Below are positions 26,357-36,106 of a stretch of DNA of 64,000 bases, piece by piece. Below the pieces are notes generated by a model, which was given only the letters and a program-made list of their open reading frames with translations, made no database searches and was not told the DNA's origin. Numbering within the stretch: position 1 is the first letter of the stretch; every line of letters starts with the position of its first letter. The stretch is from Dyella caseinilytica (GTDB taxonomy: Bacteria; Pseudomonadota; Gammaproteobacteria; Xanthomonadales; Rhodanobacteraceae). The stretch spans positions 1,550,001 to 1,614,000 of the forward strand of contig NZ_CP064030.1 in assembly GCF_016865235.1 (NCBI RefSeq). The letters run 5' to 3'. The translations under genes and the position numbers were made by a program.

Positions 26357-27886
26357 TTAGCTCTTGGCTTTAGGCATCTGCGAGACCAGCGACAGGCCAA
26401 TATCCATGCCTTCCACCTGGAAGTGCGGCACGATGAAGAGCTTGATGCGGAAGAAGCCGGGGTTGTCTTCGATGTCTTCCACCGTGACCTTGGCTTCGCG
26501 CAGCGGGTGCGAGGCTTGCAGGTCGTCGCCCGGATCGGTCATCTCGGTGACGAGGTTCTTGATCCAGTTGTTGAGTTCCAGCTCAAGCAGGCGGCGGTCC
26601 TTGGTGGTGCCGATGTTTTCGCGCTGGATCAGCTTGAGGTAATGCGCAATACGCGAGAGCAGGAAGATGTACGGCAGGCGCGCGTTGATGCGGCTGTTGG
26701 CCGTGGCTTCCTTGGTGTCGTACAGCGCCGGCTTCTGGGTGGAGTTGGCGGAGAAGAAGCACGCGAAGTCGTGGTTCTTGTAGAACGACAGCGGGATGAA
26801 TCCGAGGTTGGCGAATTCGAATTCGCGTGTTTCGGGGATCAGTACTTCGGTAGGGATCTTGGGCTGGTAGCCGGTGCCGAGGTCGTACAGGTGCACGGGC
26901 AGGTCTTCCACCTTGCCGCCAGCCTGCGGGCCGCGGATCTGCACGCACCAACCGTTCTTGATGAAGCTTTGCACCATGTTCGCGGCGAAGGCGAAGGCAG
27001 CATTGACCCATAGATAGCGGTTGTGGTCCGGACCTTTGACGGCTTCCTGGTAGTTGAAGCCACGCACGGGCTTGGTATCCGGCCCGTAGGGCAGGCGGCC
27101 CAGCACACGCGGCATGGTCAGGCCGATGTAGCGCGCGTCGTCGGTGTCGCGGAAGCTCTTCCACTTGATGTATTCGGCGCGATCGAAGTAGTTGCCGATG
27201 TCCTGAATGGCGGCGACTTCTTCCATGGTCTCCTTGCCGAAGAAACGCGGACCGGCAGAGCCGATGAACGGCATATGTGCGGAGGCGGCGACCTTGGAAA
27301 TGTTGCGCAGCAGGGCAACGTCTTGCGGCGAGTTGTCGAATTCGTAGTTGGAAATGATCGAGCCGATGGGTTCGCCACCCGGGGTGTCGTATTCCTGGAT
27401 GTAGGTATGGCGATACAAGCCGCTCTGGATCACTTCCGGCGTGTCTTCGAAGTCCTGTTGCAGGGCTTCCTTGGAAACGTCCAGCACCTCGATTTTCACG
27501 TTTTTGCGGAAGTCGGTGCGGTCGACCAGGAATTTCAAGCCGCGCCATGCGGCTTCGATCTGCTGGAATTCGGGGGAGTGCATGACGGCGTCGAGCTGTG
27601 CGCTGATTTGCGCATCGATGCGCCCGATGTGGAAGTCGAGCAGAGACTTGTCCAGGCGGTCGATCTGTCGGCTGGCGTCGCCCACCATTTTGAGGAACAC
27701 GCTGACTGCACGCGCCATGCGTTCATCGGCAGGCGATTCGGAGAGCAGGTCGTTGTCCTGGAATGCTTCGAGCGGACGCGCTTCCTGCACCGGGCGCAGA
27801 TTGATCTTGTCGCAAAGCGACTCGTAAACGCTGCGGCCTTCGAGGACGACGCTGGTGGTGTTTGCTTGGGTTTCCTTGCTTGCCAT
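26357..27886 (-). CDS. tssC: T6SS contractile sheath large subunit TssC (VipB)
   Basis: TssC (509 residues) forms the contractile sheath with TssB. Diagnostic stretches are FQQIEAAWRGLKFLVDRTDF, the ISNYEF region, RYIGLTMPRVLGRLPYG and LELELNNWIKNLVTEM. Length is typical. It follows tssB by 159 nt on the minus strand. Confidence 0.96.
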   Translation of the reverse strand: MASKETQANTTSVVLEGRSVYESLCDKINLRPVQEARPLEAFQDNDLLSESPADERMARAVSVFLKMVGDASRQIDRLDKSLLDFHIGRIDAQISAQLDAVMHSPEFQQIEAAWRGLKFLVDRTDFRKNVKIEVLDVSKEALQQDFEDTPEVIQSGLYRHTYIQEYDTPGGEPIGSIISNYEFDNSPQDVALLRNISKVAASAHMPFIGSAGPRFFGKETMEEVAAIQDIGNYFDRAEYIKWKSFRDTDDARYIGLTMPRVLGRLPYGPDTKPVRGFNYQEAVKGPDHNRYLWVNAAFAFAANMVQSFIKNGWCVQIRGPQAGGKVEDLPVHLYDLGTGYQPKIPTEVLIPETREFEFANLGFIPLSFYKNHDFACFFSANSTQKPALYDTKEATANSRINARLPYIFLLSRIAHYLKLIQRENIGTTKDRRLLELELNNWIKNLVTEMTDPGDDLQASHPLREAKVTVEDIEDNPGFFRIKLFIVPHFQVEGMDIGLSLVSQMPKAKS

Positions 27887-28045
27887 GGTGAATCCTTAAT
27901 AAGTTGCCGTCGGATCGGGAGCGAGGTTGCGCGCAGATATGACAGGAGTGCGGCGGATGGCTAGCAACTCGAACGGTCCTCTGTTGGCGTGTCCTCGTCC
28001 GCTGTTTTGCGCCGCCTTCTCGGGCGTGGAGACAGGGTGGAAGGA

Positions 28046-28555
28046 TCAGGTGTTGCCAGCGGGCTGTGCAGTGGCGATCTTTTCCAGATCGTCGCGTAGG
28101 CTCTGCGATAACGACTTGTCCTTCAGGATGCGCTCCAGCTCACGGCGGAAGGTGCCGTTGTCGAGCAGGTTGGATTTGAGATCCCGCAGCAAATTGCGCA
28201 TGGCGAGAAGCGCCTGAAGTTCAGGAATCTGGCGTGCAACCGCTTCAGGTTCGAAATCCTTCATGGATTTGAAATCGAGCGCTACGGCAAGTTCGCTGCC
28301 ATCACCGGCCAGTGCGTTGGGTACCGCGATGGTGGCTTGAGGATTGAGTTCGGTCAGCACTGAGTCGAAGTTATTTTTGTTGATGTCGATTTTTTTGCGT
28401 TCGGCCAGAGCGGTCTGCTCCTTGCCTGCACTGTAATCGCCCATGACCAGAAGCTTGAGCGGTAACTCGACCCGCTTCTGCACGCCGCCTGTATGCAGAT
28501 CAAGGCTGATATTGACGCGGGCCTTGGGAATCTCGCGCTGATAGCTCTCTGCCAT
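28046..28555 (-). CDS. tssB: T6SS contractile sheath small subunit TssB (VipA)
   Basis: TssB (169 residues) pairs with TssC in the sheath. LPLKLLVMGDYSAGKEQTALAERK and the C-terminal helix ALLAMRNLLRDLKSNLLDN are family hallmarks. ATG 28555 is preceded by AGGAGA, so it is preferred over the longer frame to 28690. It is the first gene of the leftward T6SS transcript. Confidence 0.95.
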   Translation of the reverse strand: MAESYQREIPKARVNISLDLHTGGVQKRVELPLKLLVMGDYSAGKEQTALAERKKIDINKNNFDSVLTELNPQATIAVPNALAGDGSELAVALDFKSMKDFEPEAVARQIPELQALLAMRNLLRDLKSNLLDNGTFRRELERILKDKSLSQSLRDDLEKIATAQPAGNT

Positions 28556-28987
28556 GTTTTTCTCCTGAAAGGTAATGACACGGTGTGTCAGTGGATGCGA
28601 TGAGTCGGACGGCATGTGATCGATGTAGGCATCGGATCCCATGTTGCCGGCCATTTTTGGGGTTGCGTATTCGCTCTGGACGTCCTGCATCCACTGATCA
28701 CACAGGGATATATCAGGCAGTCGGCAGGCATCATCGCCCGAGCTGAAGAATGCATTGCGTGGGGGATGGAAACAGCCGCACCCATATCGATGTGATGGGT
28801 GGGGTTTGTTTGAAAGGTTGAGTAGGAATCACCTGTAGTCCCATGTCGGGAAAAAGGAGTGGCGCTATCGGCGCCTGAAAGAATGTGCATTCTCGCGCGA
28901 CCATACGCTCTGCAAAGTTGCGCTTGCGCAGTCGCGTGGACTGGGGCCTCATTCGCATCGTTTATCATTGAAGACGGGGCTTTTGCC
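28556..28987. promoter_or_regulatory. Divergent intergenic region between tssB and tssK
   Basis: These 432 bases separate the two divergent halves of the T6SS and must hold promoters for both. I see no convincing gene on either strand; open frames here lack homology-like features. No clear sigma-54 -24/-12 pair (TGGCAC-N5-TTGC) was found, and I cannot assign sigma-70 boxes with confidence. A short inverted repeat, GGCGC/GCGCC, lies near 28862-28876. Confidence 0.6.
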
Positions 28988-30337
28988 ATGCGTGCACAGA
29001 AGCCGCTGTGGCATGAGGGGTTGATCCTCACACCGCAGCATTTTCAACAGCAGGAACAATGGTTGCGGTTTGCCCACCGGCAATTGGCGTCTCTGGCCTT
29101 GGCGGAGCCGTGGGGCATGCTTGGCGTGGATGTAGACGAAGAGGCGTTGAATGCAAGCCGCTTCAAGCTGACGCGTCTCGCTGTGCGGCTGCCCGATGGA
29201 ACATCCATCGATACATCTGTGACTGATATCTTGCCACCGGCGCGGGATCTGGCACGCGATGTGCCGCCGGATGTGCTCAGCATGACGGTTTATGCAGCGC
29301 TTCCCCTGTTGCAAGCCGATGGAGACAATTGCCGATTCGATGATGTGCCATCGCCGAGGCCGCGTCGTTATGTCCGGGAGTTTGCGGAAGTTGTCGACCA
29401 GAATGGCCATGGTGTTGAAGAGCTATCGGTGGAGCGGCATGCCCTGCGCCTGGTGTTCGAATTCGAATCGATGGCGGACGATGTGGTTTGTCCTGTTGCG
29501 CGTCTGAAGCGTGGCACGAATGGCCGATTCCAGCTTGACAATGCGTATGTACCGCCTTGCTTGTTCTTGTCGGCACATACCGCGCATCTGGAGCGTGCGA
29601 CGCGAATGGCGGATATCTTGTTGGCCAAAGCCACGGCACTGGCGGCGCGGCGGGGTGAACGCATCGATCAGGTTGTCGAGTTTGGTGTGGCCGATGTGTC
29701 GCTGTTTTGGCTGTTGCACTGCATCCATACACATTGGCCGAGGCTGGCTTTTCTCGCATCGCATCCGCAGCAATCACCGGAACGGCTTTATGCAGTGCTA
29801 TCGGAATTGGCCGGCGCATTGATGACGTTTTCGACTGGTCATGGATTGTCGGAAATTCCACGGTACGACCACGCGCGGCAGGATGAAATCTTTGCCAAGC
29901 TGGAGTCACTCGTTCGCACTCTCCTAAATGCGATTATTCCGTCGCGCGTTATTCCCATTGGACTGGTCAAGCGCGGTGCCACTTCATGGGTCGGACGGTT
30001 TGACGATGATCGCTTGCTTAAGAATGCGGATTACTACCTGTCGGTCAGTGCCTCGTTGCCGGCGCTTCAGCTGCTGGAACTGATTCCGCGATTGTGCAAA
30101 ATCGGTGCGCCAGACGACGTTGAGCATATTGTGAACTCCGCATTGATCGGGATTCCCTTGAAGCCCGTCCAACGCGTGCCTGCGGCTATTCCTGTGCGTT
30201 TGGAAAATCAGTACTTCGCACTGGATGCGGCCGATCCGGCCCATGCGCGCATGCTGGCCGCACATGCTTGCCAGATTTATCTTCCGGCCTCGGTGCCGGA
30301 GGCTTCTCTTGAATTGTTTGCGGTGCTTCCGTCGTGA
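28988..30337 (+). CDS. tssK: T6SS baseplate adaptor TssK (ImpJ/VasE)
   Basis: TssK connects the baseplate to the membrane complex. The 449-residue protein begins with KPLWHEGLILTPQHFQQQEQ, a family-diagnostic N-terminus, which fixes ATG 28988 against the longer frame from 28859. It is the first rightward T6SS gene. Its stop overlaps the tssL start (GTGA). Confidence 0.95.
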   Translation: MRAQKPLWHEGLILTPQHFQQQEQWLRFAHRQLASLALAEPWGMLGVDVDEEALNASRFKLTRLAVRLPDGTSIDTSVTDILPPARDLARDVPPDVLSMTVYAALPLLQADGDNCRFDDVPSPRPRRYVREFAEVVDQNGHGVEELSVERHALRLVFEFESMADDVVCPVARLKRGTNGRFQLDNAYVPPCLFLSAHTAHLERATRMADILLAKATALAARRGERIDQVVEFGVADVSLFWLLHCIHTHWPRLAFLASHPQQSPERLYAVLSELAGALMTFSTGHGLSEIPRYDHARQDEIFAKLESLVRTLLNAIIPSRVIPIGLVKRGATSWVGRFDDDRLLKNADYYLSVSASLPALQLLELIPRLCKIGAPDDVEHIVNSALIGIPLKPVQRVPAAIPVRLENQYFALDAADPAHARMLAAHACQIYLPASVPEASLELFAVLPS

Positions 30338-31014
30338 CTATTTCGATTTTCGCCAAAATTAAACGCGCGGCGCCTTCAAGCATGCGCGAGTGCCTGCGCG
30401 AGACGGCGTTGCAGGTGTCGCTGATGGCGCAGGGTGGCCGCTCCCAGTCGGTGGAGGCGCTGCGTGAGCGCTGCATGAGCGTGGTAACGGAATTTGAGCT
30501 GGCACTGGATGCGCTTCAGGTTCCGGAGGATGTGCGGAATGAATTGGTACACGCACAATGCGCTCTGCTCGACGAAGTGGCGCTATCCAATCCGTCACCG
30601 GAAGACCACGGCGAATGGGCGGCACATCCGCTCCAGGTAGAGCGTTTCGGCAATTACGATGCCGGTGAGCGTGTGTTCGATAAGTTGAGCGAACGTATGC
30701 GGCAGGCGCCGCCGAATGTCGAAGTGCTGCAATGTTACGCGGCCATTCTCGGCTTGGGTTTCAGGGGTAGGTATGCGCGCGAAGGTGAGGCGGCTCGAAA
30801 GGCGCTGATCATGTCGCTGCAGTCGTTGCTGGCCAAGCTTCAGCCTGCTGTTGACCAGTCTTTCATCATCGACAAGACGCGCAGGTATACGTGGTTCCGC
30901 TTATCGCCATGGGCGGCAACGGTCGCCGCATGCATCGTGGCTGCATGCGTGTATGTTGCCTGCAATCGGGTTTTGGATGTTCAGTTGGCGCAATTGCTTA
31001 CTCAGTCGCCATGA
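30334..31014 (+). CDS. tssL: T6SS membrane protein TssL (DotU/ImpK), short form
   Basis: TssL is the cytoplasmic-facing membrane anchor of the complex. The 226-residue protein has a soluble helical domain (CALLDEVALS and LQVERFGNYDAGERVFDKL are hallmarks) and a single C-terminal transmembrane helix (about 190-210). It has no peptidoglycan-binding domain of its own; the following OmpA-domain protein may supply that. The start is GTG at 30334 overlapping the tssK stop. Confidence 0.93.
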   Translation: MTISIFAKIKRAAPSSMRECLRETALQVSLMAQGGRSQSVEALRERCMSVVTEFELALDALQVPEDVRNELVHAQCALLDEVALSNPSPEDHGEWAAHPLQVERFGNYDAGERVFDKLSERMRQAPPNVEVLQCYAAILGLGFRGRYAREGEAARKALIMSLQSLLAKLQPAVDQSFIIDKTRRYTWFRLSPWAATVAACIVAACVYVACNRVLDVQLAQLLTQSP

Positions 31015-32690
31015 TGGGTTATAGCGTGCTTGGCTATCCTTACCGCACGCAGGTGGCGTTTTGCACGCTGCTGGCGATCGGACTTGCGCTGTGCGTGGCG
31101 CCAGTCGTCGCAACGACGGCATGGATCTTGGCTGGTTTGGCGGCTGCAGTGGGCCTGTTGTTTATTATCTGGCGCAGCCTCCACTTGCGTCGCGCGACTG
31201 TTCGCCATGGCGCGGAGTTGGCCGCACTGGCCGCGGCGACGTCTTATTTGCCGCTGCGGCTGCGTACGCGCCTGCCGCTGGTGCTGGTGATCGGCAATCA
31301 TCTCGATCAAGTGTTTGATCGCGGCGGCTCTTCGGACGCGCTTGTCCATGTAGGCGATGGCGCTATCTGGCTGCGTGCCGATCATTTGAAAGACCTTCCG
31401 CATCTTGCAGTGGCGTTGCGCCAGTGGCGCGACGGCCGTGCGCCGGACGGCATTGTAATGATGCTTTCGCCAAGCGCTTATGCGGATGTAGAAGACCTGT
31501 TCCAGGCGTTGAGGCTGACGCGACAGGCGGTAAGCGACACTTCACGTCTGCTGGGTAGGAGTTTGCCGGGTTACCTCGCTGTTTATCAGCGCGTCACCGA
31601 CGACGAGATGTCTTCGTCATCATGGTTTGGCGTTTCGTCGGCATGGTCGATGCGCGACATGAGTCGCTTTGATGCCATTTCGAGATCCTTCGACACGGAT
31701 ATTGAGTGTTCCGATGGCGATCGCTTCAAGGCGTGGCGTGCTGCGGCGCTATCGGGTCTGATCGACTGGACGTGCGACGTAGTGTTACCGGCGCTGCAAG
31801 AGCGCCGGCAGCCGTCGCCTCCCTGGTCGCCGCACGGCGTGGCGTGGGTCGATGCAGGGTTGGGTGTATCCCCTGGTACCTCATCCGTCTGGAGCTCGGC
31901 CTTGCAAACGCGTACGCGTGTGGGTACGCCGACCTGTACAGGGACTGCGACACCTTGGCCACTTCCGCAGCCATTGATTGAAGCGATGCCTCAGCAAGCG
32001 TGGATGTCGCCACGTTTACGCGCCTTGGCACATGCGCTATGCCTTCTGGCGTGTGCTGCCGCGCTCGCTCTTGGGTGTGCAGCCTACAACAATAAAACGT
32101 TATTGGCGCAGACATCTGAACATCTGGACCGTTTCAGGTCGATTCCGGCGGCACATGATGATGCGCGCCGTAGAGCGCTGAGTGTGTTGGTGGATGACCG
32201 CGATCGGCTCGATCGATACCAGCGTACAGGGGTGCCAATACGGCTTGGTTTGGGCTTGTATCACGGTGCCGCAGTCATTCCTTCGCTCAATAACGCTATT
32301 GCTTCCTATCAACCTCCACCGCCGCCGCCCACGATATTTACCTTGGATAGCATGTCGTTGTTCGACACGGGAAAAGCCGCACTTAAACCCGGCTCGACGC
32401 GTCTGCTCGTCAACGCGCTGGAATCGATCAAGGCGCATCCGAAAGATCGCATTCTGGTGGCGGGTCATACCGATGATGTAGGCAATGCCAGTGCAAACCT
32501 GCAGTTGTCGGTGGCACGGGCTGTAGCGGTACGCGATTGGCTGATGGAAGCTTCAAACGTTTCCGTGTCGCGCTTTGCCATTCAGGGTTACGGCGATACG
32601 CGGCCCATCGCGGATAACGATACCGCTGAAGGTCGGGCACGCAATCGGCGTGTGGAAATTACGCTGATACCCGATGCCCCTGGCGGTTGA
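31011..32690 (+). CDS. T6SS-associated membrane protein with C-terminal OmpA peptidoglycan-binding domain
   Basis: This 559-residue protein is likely to anchor the secretion complex to the cell wall. It has two N-terminal helices (about residues 13-52), a cytoplasmic region, a third helix (about 338-360), then a periplasmic OmpA-like domain (about 440-556) with LVAGHTDDVGNASANLQLS and GYGDTRPIADND...GRARNRRVEI, including the Asp and Arg that hold peptidoglycan in the family. The helix layout copies the N-terminal part of TssM. ATG 31011 overlaps the tssL stop, so it is coupled to tssL. TagL-like is the nearest functional label; I would not give it a firm symbol. Confidence 0.82.
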   Translation: MMGYSVLGYPYRTQVAFCTLLAIGLALCVAPVVATTAWILAGLAAAVGLLFIIWRSLHLRRATVRHGAELAALAAATSYLPLRLRTRLPLVLVIGNHLDQVFDRGGSSDALVHVGDGAIWLRADHLKDLPHLAVALRQWRDGRAPDGIVMMLSPSAYADVEDLFQALRLTRQAVSDTSRLLGRSLPGYLAVYQRVTDDEMSSSSWFGVSSAWSMRDMSRFDAISRSFDTDIECSDGDRFKAWRAAALSGLIDWTCDVVLPALQERRQPSPPWSPHGVAWVDAGLGVSPGTSSVWSSALQTRTRVGTPTCTGTATPWPLPQPLIEAMPQQAWMSPRLRALAHALCLLACAAALALGCAAYNNKTLLAQTSEHLDRFRSIPAAHDDARRRALSVLVDDRDRLDRYQRTGVPIRLGLGLYHGAAVIPSLNNAIASYQPPPPPPTIFTLDSMSLFDTGKAALKPGSTRLLVNALESIKAHPKDRILVAGHTDDVGNASANLQLSVARAVAVRDWLMEASNVSVSRFAIQGYGDTRPIADNDTAEGRARNRRVEITLIPDAPGG

Positions 32691-32734
32691 GCGTCTTGCA
32701 ACTTTTGACCCCGGCTTCAAGGCGTCGGGGCGCC

Positions 32735-32755
32735 CCCGGAAACTTGTTGTCCGGG
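32735..32755 (+). promoter_or_regulatory. Hairpin in hcp leader
   Basis: CCCGGA and TCCGGG form a 6-bp stem with a 9-nt loop 34 nt before the hcp ATG. It could end read-through or stabilise the 5' end of the hcp message. A strong AAGGAG site at 32776-32781, 8 nt before the ATG, marks high translation. Confidence 0.4.
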
Positions 32756-32789
32756 ATCTTTGAAGTACCAATCTTAAGGAGAATCGAAC

Positions 32790-33272
32790 ATGGCAATTCC
32801 TGCCTATATGTGGATTAAGGACGACGGCGGTGCGGACATCAAGGGTTCGGTGACCGTGCAAGGCCGTGAAGGAAGCGTCGAAGTCGTGGCGCTGGATCAC
32901 AGCGTGAACATTCCGACGGATTCGAACACGGGCAAGCTGACGGGTACCCGCATTCATAGGCCAATCACCTTTACCAAGGAAACCGATTCGTCAACGCCTT
33001 ACCTGTACAAGGCCGTGACCAGCGGGCAGACGCTGAAGTCGATCGAAATCAAGTGGTACAAGATCGATGACGCGGGTAAGGAAGTCGAGTACTTCAATAC
33101 CAAGCTGGATAACGTCAAGGTGGTGGCGGTGAAGCCGAAGATGCACGACATCAAGAACCCGTCTTTTGAGAAGCACAATCATCTGGAAGACGTGGAGCTG
33201 CGCTACGAGAAAATCACTTGGGCGTACAAGGACGGCAACATCATCCATTCCGACAGCTGGAACGATCGCTAA
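32790..33272 (+). CDS. hcp: T6SS tail-tube protein Hcp (TssD)
   Basis: Hcp stacks as hexameric rings inside the sheath and is secreted. The 160-residue product begins AIPAYMWIKDDGG and has IKGSVT, HSVNIPTD, HRPITFTKETDSSTPYLYKA and the C-terminal YEKITWAYKDGNIIHSD, all family features. The perfect AAGGAG ribosome site fits its high abundance. A stem-loop follows the gene. Confidence 0.97.
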   Translation: MAIPAYMWIKDDGGADIKGSVTVQGREGSVEVVALDHSVNIPTDSNTGKLTGTRIHRPITFTKETDSSTPYLYKAVTSGQTLKSIEIKWYKIDDAGKEVEYFNTKLDNVKVVAVKPKMHDIKNPSFEKHNHLEDVELRYEKITWAYKDGNIIHSDSWNDR

Positions 33273-33292
33273 GCAATTAGGTTCGTTCCCAC

Positions 33293-33321
33293 GCCGGTGC
33301 GGGCTCGCAGCCTGCGCCGGC
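33293..33321 (+). terminator. Stem-loop downstream of hcp
   Basis: A 12-bp stem (33293-33304 with 33310-33321, two G-U pairs) and 5-nt loop lies 20 nt after the hcp stop. No strong T-run follows. It may stabilise the hcp mRNA or partly end transcription, which would explain excess Hcp over ClpV. Confidence 0.55.
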
Positions 33322-33409
33322 TGCAGAAGCTTTACGTCGCGCTGCCGGTAGCTGCGATGACTTTCCTTCAATGCCCCCATGAAGGGCAAGGTTCTATTCG
33401 GCCGCCATC

Positions 33410-36097
33410 ATGACACTTCGCGATGCCACCCATTTGCTGCGTAAACTCAACCCGCATATGACGGCTGCTCTCGAAGCCGCCGTTAATTTTTGCCAGGCAC
33501 GCATGCAGGGCGAGGTCGCGCTTGAACATTGGCTGCTCAAGCTGATTGAGCACGGTGATGGAGATGTCCCGATCGTTCTGCATCATTATCGCATCGATAT
33601 CGACGCCGTTTGGGAAGCCCTGCTGGCAGCGATTGATCGTTTTCCCCGTGACTTGCGCGGCAAGCCAGCGTTGTCGCGTGCATTGGCCGATGCGCTGCAG
33701 GATGCCTGGTTGCTCGCATCCAGGGATGAGTCACCGTCGATCCGTTCAGCGCATCTGATGGCCGCTTTGGTGGAGTCGCCGCATTGGCTGCGCGCTACGG
33801 ATGCGTGGTCCTTGCTGTCGATAAGCGCAGCGCAGATACGGCGATTGATGCCGGTATTGGATCGGCAGTCGGTGGAATCCATGACCGACGACGTCATCGA
33901 TAGTGCTGCAATCGGTGAAAAGTCAGTCGACGAGGATGCGCCGGCATCGCGCGAGCCTGTTTCTACTGTGGCCAGCCGCTCTGCCAAGGAAGAAGCGCTG
34001 GCGCGATTTGCCATCGACCTCACGGCCAAAGCCCGTGACGGCAAGATCGATCCGGTCTTCGGACGCGATCGCGAAATCGCGCAGATGGTTGACGTGCTAG
34101 GCCGTCGACGTAAAAACAATCCCATCTTGGTCGGCGAGCCGGGTGTGGGCAAAACAGCTCTGGTAGAAGGGCTTGCTTTGTGTGTGGCCGAGGGTAGTGT
34201 TCCAGCCTCGTTGCGTGACGTGCGCATTTTGACGCTGGATCTTGGGTTGTTGCAGGCCGGTGCGGGTGTGAAGGGCGAATTTGAACAGCGCCTCAAAAAC
34301 GTGATTGACGAAGTACAGCGATCGGTCACGCCGGTGCTTCTATTTATCGATGAGGCGCATACGCTCATTGGTGCGGGAAATAGCGCAGGTGGCGCCGATG
34401 CGGCGAATCTGCTGAAGCCTGCGCTGGCGCGCGGCGAGCTGCGTACCATTGCAGCGACGACCTGGTCTGAATACAAGGAGTATTTTGAACGCGACGCAGC
34501 GTTGGAGCGTCGCTTTCAATTGATCAAGGTGGATGAGCCGGACGATGCCACGGCGTGCTTGATGATGCGCGGCCTGGTGGATCGTTATGCGGCTTATCAC
34601 GATGTGCGTATCCTTGACGAAGCGCTTGTCGCGGCGGTCAAGTTGTCACGCCGTTACATTCCTGGCCGTCAGTTGCCGGACAAGGCGGTAGATCTTATTG
34701 ATACGGCAGCGGCGCGCGTGCGCAAAGCCTTGGAGTCGCCACCCGTGGAGCTGCAATGCGCACGCGCCGAAGTGGTGGCGTTGGAGCGTGAGCTGGAGGT
34801 CGTCGAATACGATCGGAAGGCGGGAGTCGCAGTGCCGGATACACGCCTGCACACGATTGAAGCGCAACTTGCAGCCGCACGCACAGCCTCGAATGCTTTG
34901 CAGACATGCTACGACCAGGCGCTGAGTGAGGTAGCCGCATTCCATGATCAGCGTGACGGTGATGCAAACGCCACGCCTTCGACCTTGGCAGTGGCGCGCC
35001 AGTCATTGATGCTGGCGCAAGGTAAGTCGCCCGTGATTTCCCCGGATGTCGATGCCGCTGCCATCGCGCGCGTCGTGGCAGAGTGGACGGGTGTTCCGGT
35101 TGGCGATTTGGTGGAAGATGAGCTGATCGGTCTTCTTGCCCTGGAAAGTCGCCTGACCGATCGCGTAGTGGGGCAGGGCGACGCGCTCGCCGTGTTAGCG
35201 CAAAGCTTGCGCACGGCTCGCGCCGGCCTGAAAAACGAGCATTCGCCACTCGGTGTGTTTTTGCTGGTTGGTCCTTCGGGCGTGGGTAAAACGGAGACCG
35301 CGCTGGCGTTGGCAGATACGTTGTTTGGCGGTGAAGCTTCGCTCACAACCATCAATATGTCCGAATATCAGGAGGGGCATACGGTGTCCCAGCTTAAAGG
35401 GTCGCCGCCTGGTTATGTCGGTTATGGTCGTGGAGGGGTGCTCACCGAGGCGGTTCGGCAGCGCCCGTATAGTGTGATCCTGCTTGATGAAGTGGAAAAA
35501 GCCCACCGCGATGTGCTCGAAATTTTTTATCAGGTTTTTGATCGCGGCAGCATGCGCGACGGAGAAGGGCGCGAAGTAGATTTTCGCAATAGTGTGATCC
35601 TGATGACGTCCAATCTGGGGGCTGAGCAGATTATGGATCAGGTCGATACGGATCCGGATATCAGCAGCGAAGCGTTGCTGGCCGATATTCGCCCCATTCT
35701 TACGGATCACTTCCAGGCAGCGTTGCTTGCACGGTTTCAGCCCATCGTTTATCGCCCGCTGGATGCGGAAGCACTGACAGCCATCGTGCGTATGAAGTTG
35801 ATGCACGTCGGCGAGCGATTACGGCGTCAGCATGGCATCGCACTTCACTGCGAAGATGTGTTGCTGGCCACTTTGGCACAGGCTTGCCTGATTCGAGAGT
35901 CTGGCGCTCGTAATGTGGATGGCCTGCTCAATACACAGGTCTTGCCCGTGTTGGCGCGTGAAATTCTATTACGCATGCAAGGTGGCGAGGTGCTGGGTGA
36001 AATATGCCTGGGCCTCTCCGAGTCCGGAGGGCTTGCCATCGATTTTGTGAGCCGTGCCTGCGCGCTTGACGTAAATGTGACTGCGGTCGAGGCATAA
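33410..36097 (+). CDS. clpV: T6SS sheath-recycling AAA+ ATPase TssH (ClpV)
   Basis: ClpV disassembles contracted TssB-TssC sheaths. The 895-residue protein has an N-terminal Clp-N-type domain, then two AAA modules: Walker A GEPGVGKTAL (about residue 242) with Walker B LLFIDEAHTLIGAG, a middle coiled-coil insert (about 430-530), and Walker A GPSGVGKTET (about 620) with VILLDEVEKAH. Length and the GAGVKGEFEQRL motif match ClpV rather than ClpB. Confidence 0.95.
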   Translation: MTLRDATHLLRKLNPHMTAALEAAVNFCQARMQGEVALEHWLLKLIEHGDGDVPIVLHHYRIDIDAVWEALLAAIDRFPRDLRGKPALSRALADALQDAWLLASRDESPSIRSAHLMAALVESPHWLRATDAWSLLSISAAQIRRLMPVLDRQSVESMTDDVIDSAAIGEKSVDEDAPASREPVSTVASRSAKEEALARFAIDLTAKARDGKIDPVFGRDREIAQMVDVLGRRRKNNPILVGEPGVGKTALVEGLALCVAEGSVPASLRDVRILTLDLGLLQAGAGVKGEFEQRLKNVIDEVQRSVTPVLLFIDEAHTLIGAGNSAGGADAANLLKPALARGELRTIAATTWSEYKEYFERDAALERRFQLIKVDEPDDATACLMMRGLVDRYAAYHDVRILDEALVAAVKLSRRYIPGRQLPDKAVDLIDTAAARVRKALESPPVELQCARAEVVALERELEVVEYDRKAGVAVPDTRLHTIEAQLAAARTASNALQTCYDQALSEVAAFHDQRDGDANATPSTLAVARQSLMLAQGKSPVISPDVDAAAIARVVAEWTGVPVGDLVEDELIGLLALESRLTDRVVGQGDALAVLAQSLRTARAGLKNEHSPLGVFLLVGPSGVGKTETALALADTLFGGEASLTTINMSEYQEGHTVSQLKGSPPGYVGYGRGGVLTEAVRQRPYSVILLDEVEKAHRDVLEIFYQVFDRGSMRDGEGREVDFRNSVILMTSNLGAEQIMDQVDTDPDISSEALLADIRPILTDHFQAALLARFQPIVYRPLDAEALTAIVRMKLMHVGERLRRQHGIALHCEDVLLATLAQACLIRESGARNVDGLLNTQVLPVLAREILLRMQGGEVLGEICLGLSESGGLAIDFVSRACALDVNVTAVEA

Positions 36098-36106
36098 GGG
36101 GGCGGT

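Noticed and set aside
26583..27964. Long open frames overlapping tssC: 313 codons antisense (27023-27964) and 321 codons on the tssC strand in another frame (26583-27548)
   Set aside because: tssC is well supported; the alternative frames are Arg/Pro/Gly/His-rich low-complexity shadows.
28556..28987. Sigma-54 promoter for the T6SS
   Set aside because: No TGGCAC-N5-TTGC match on either strand by eye.
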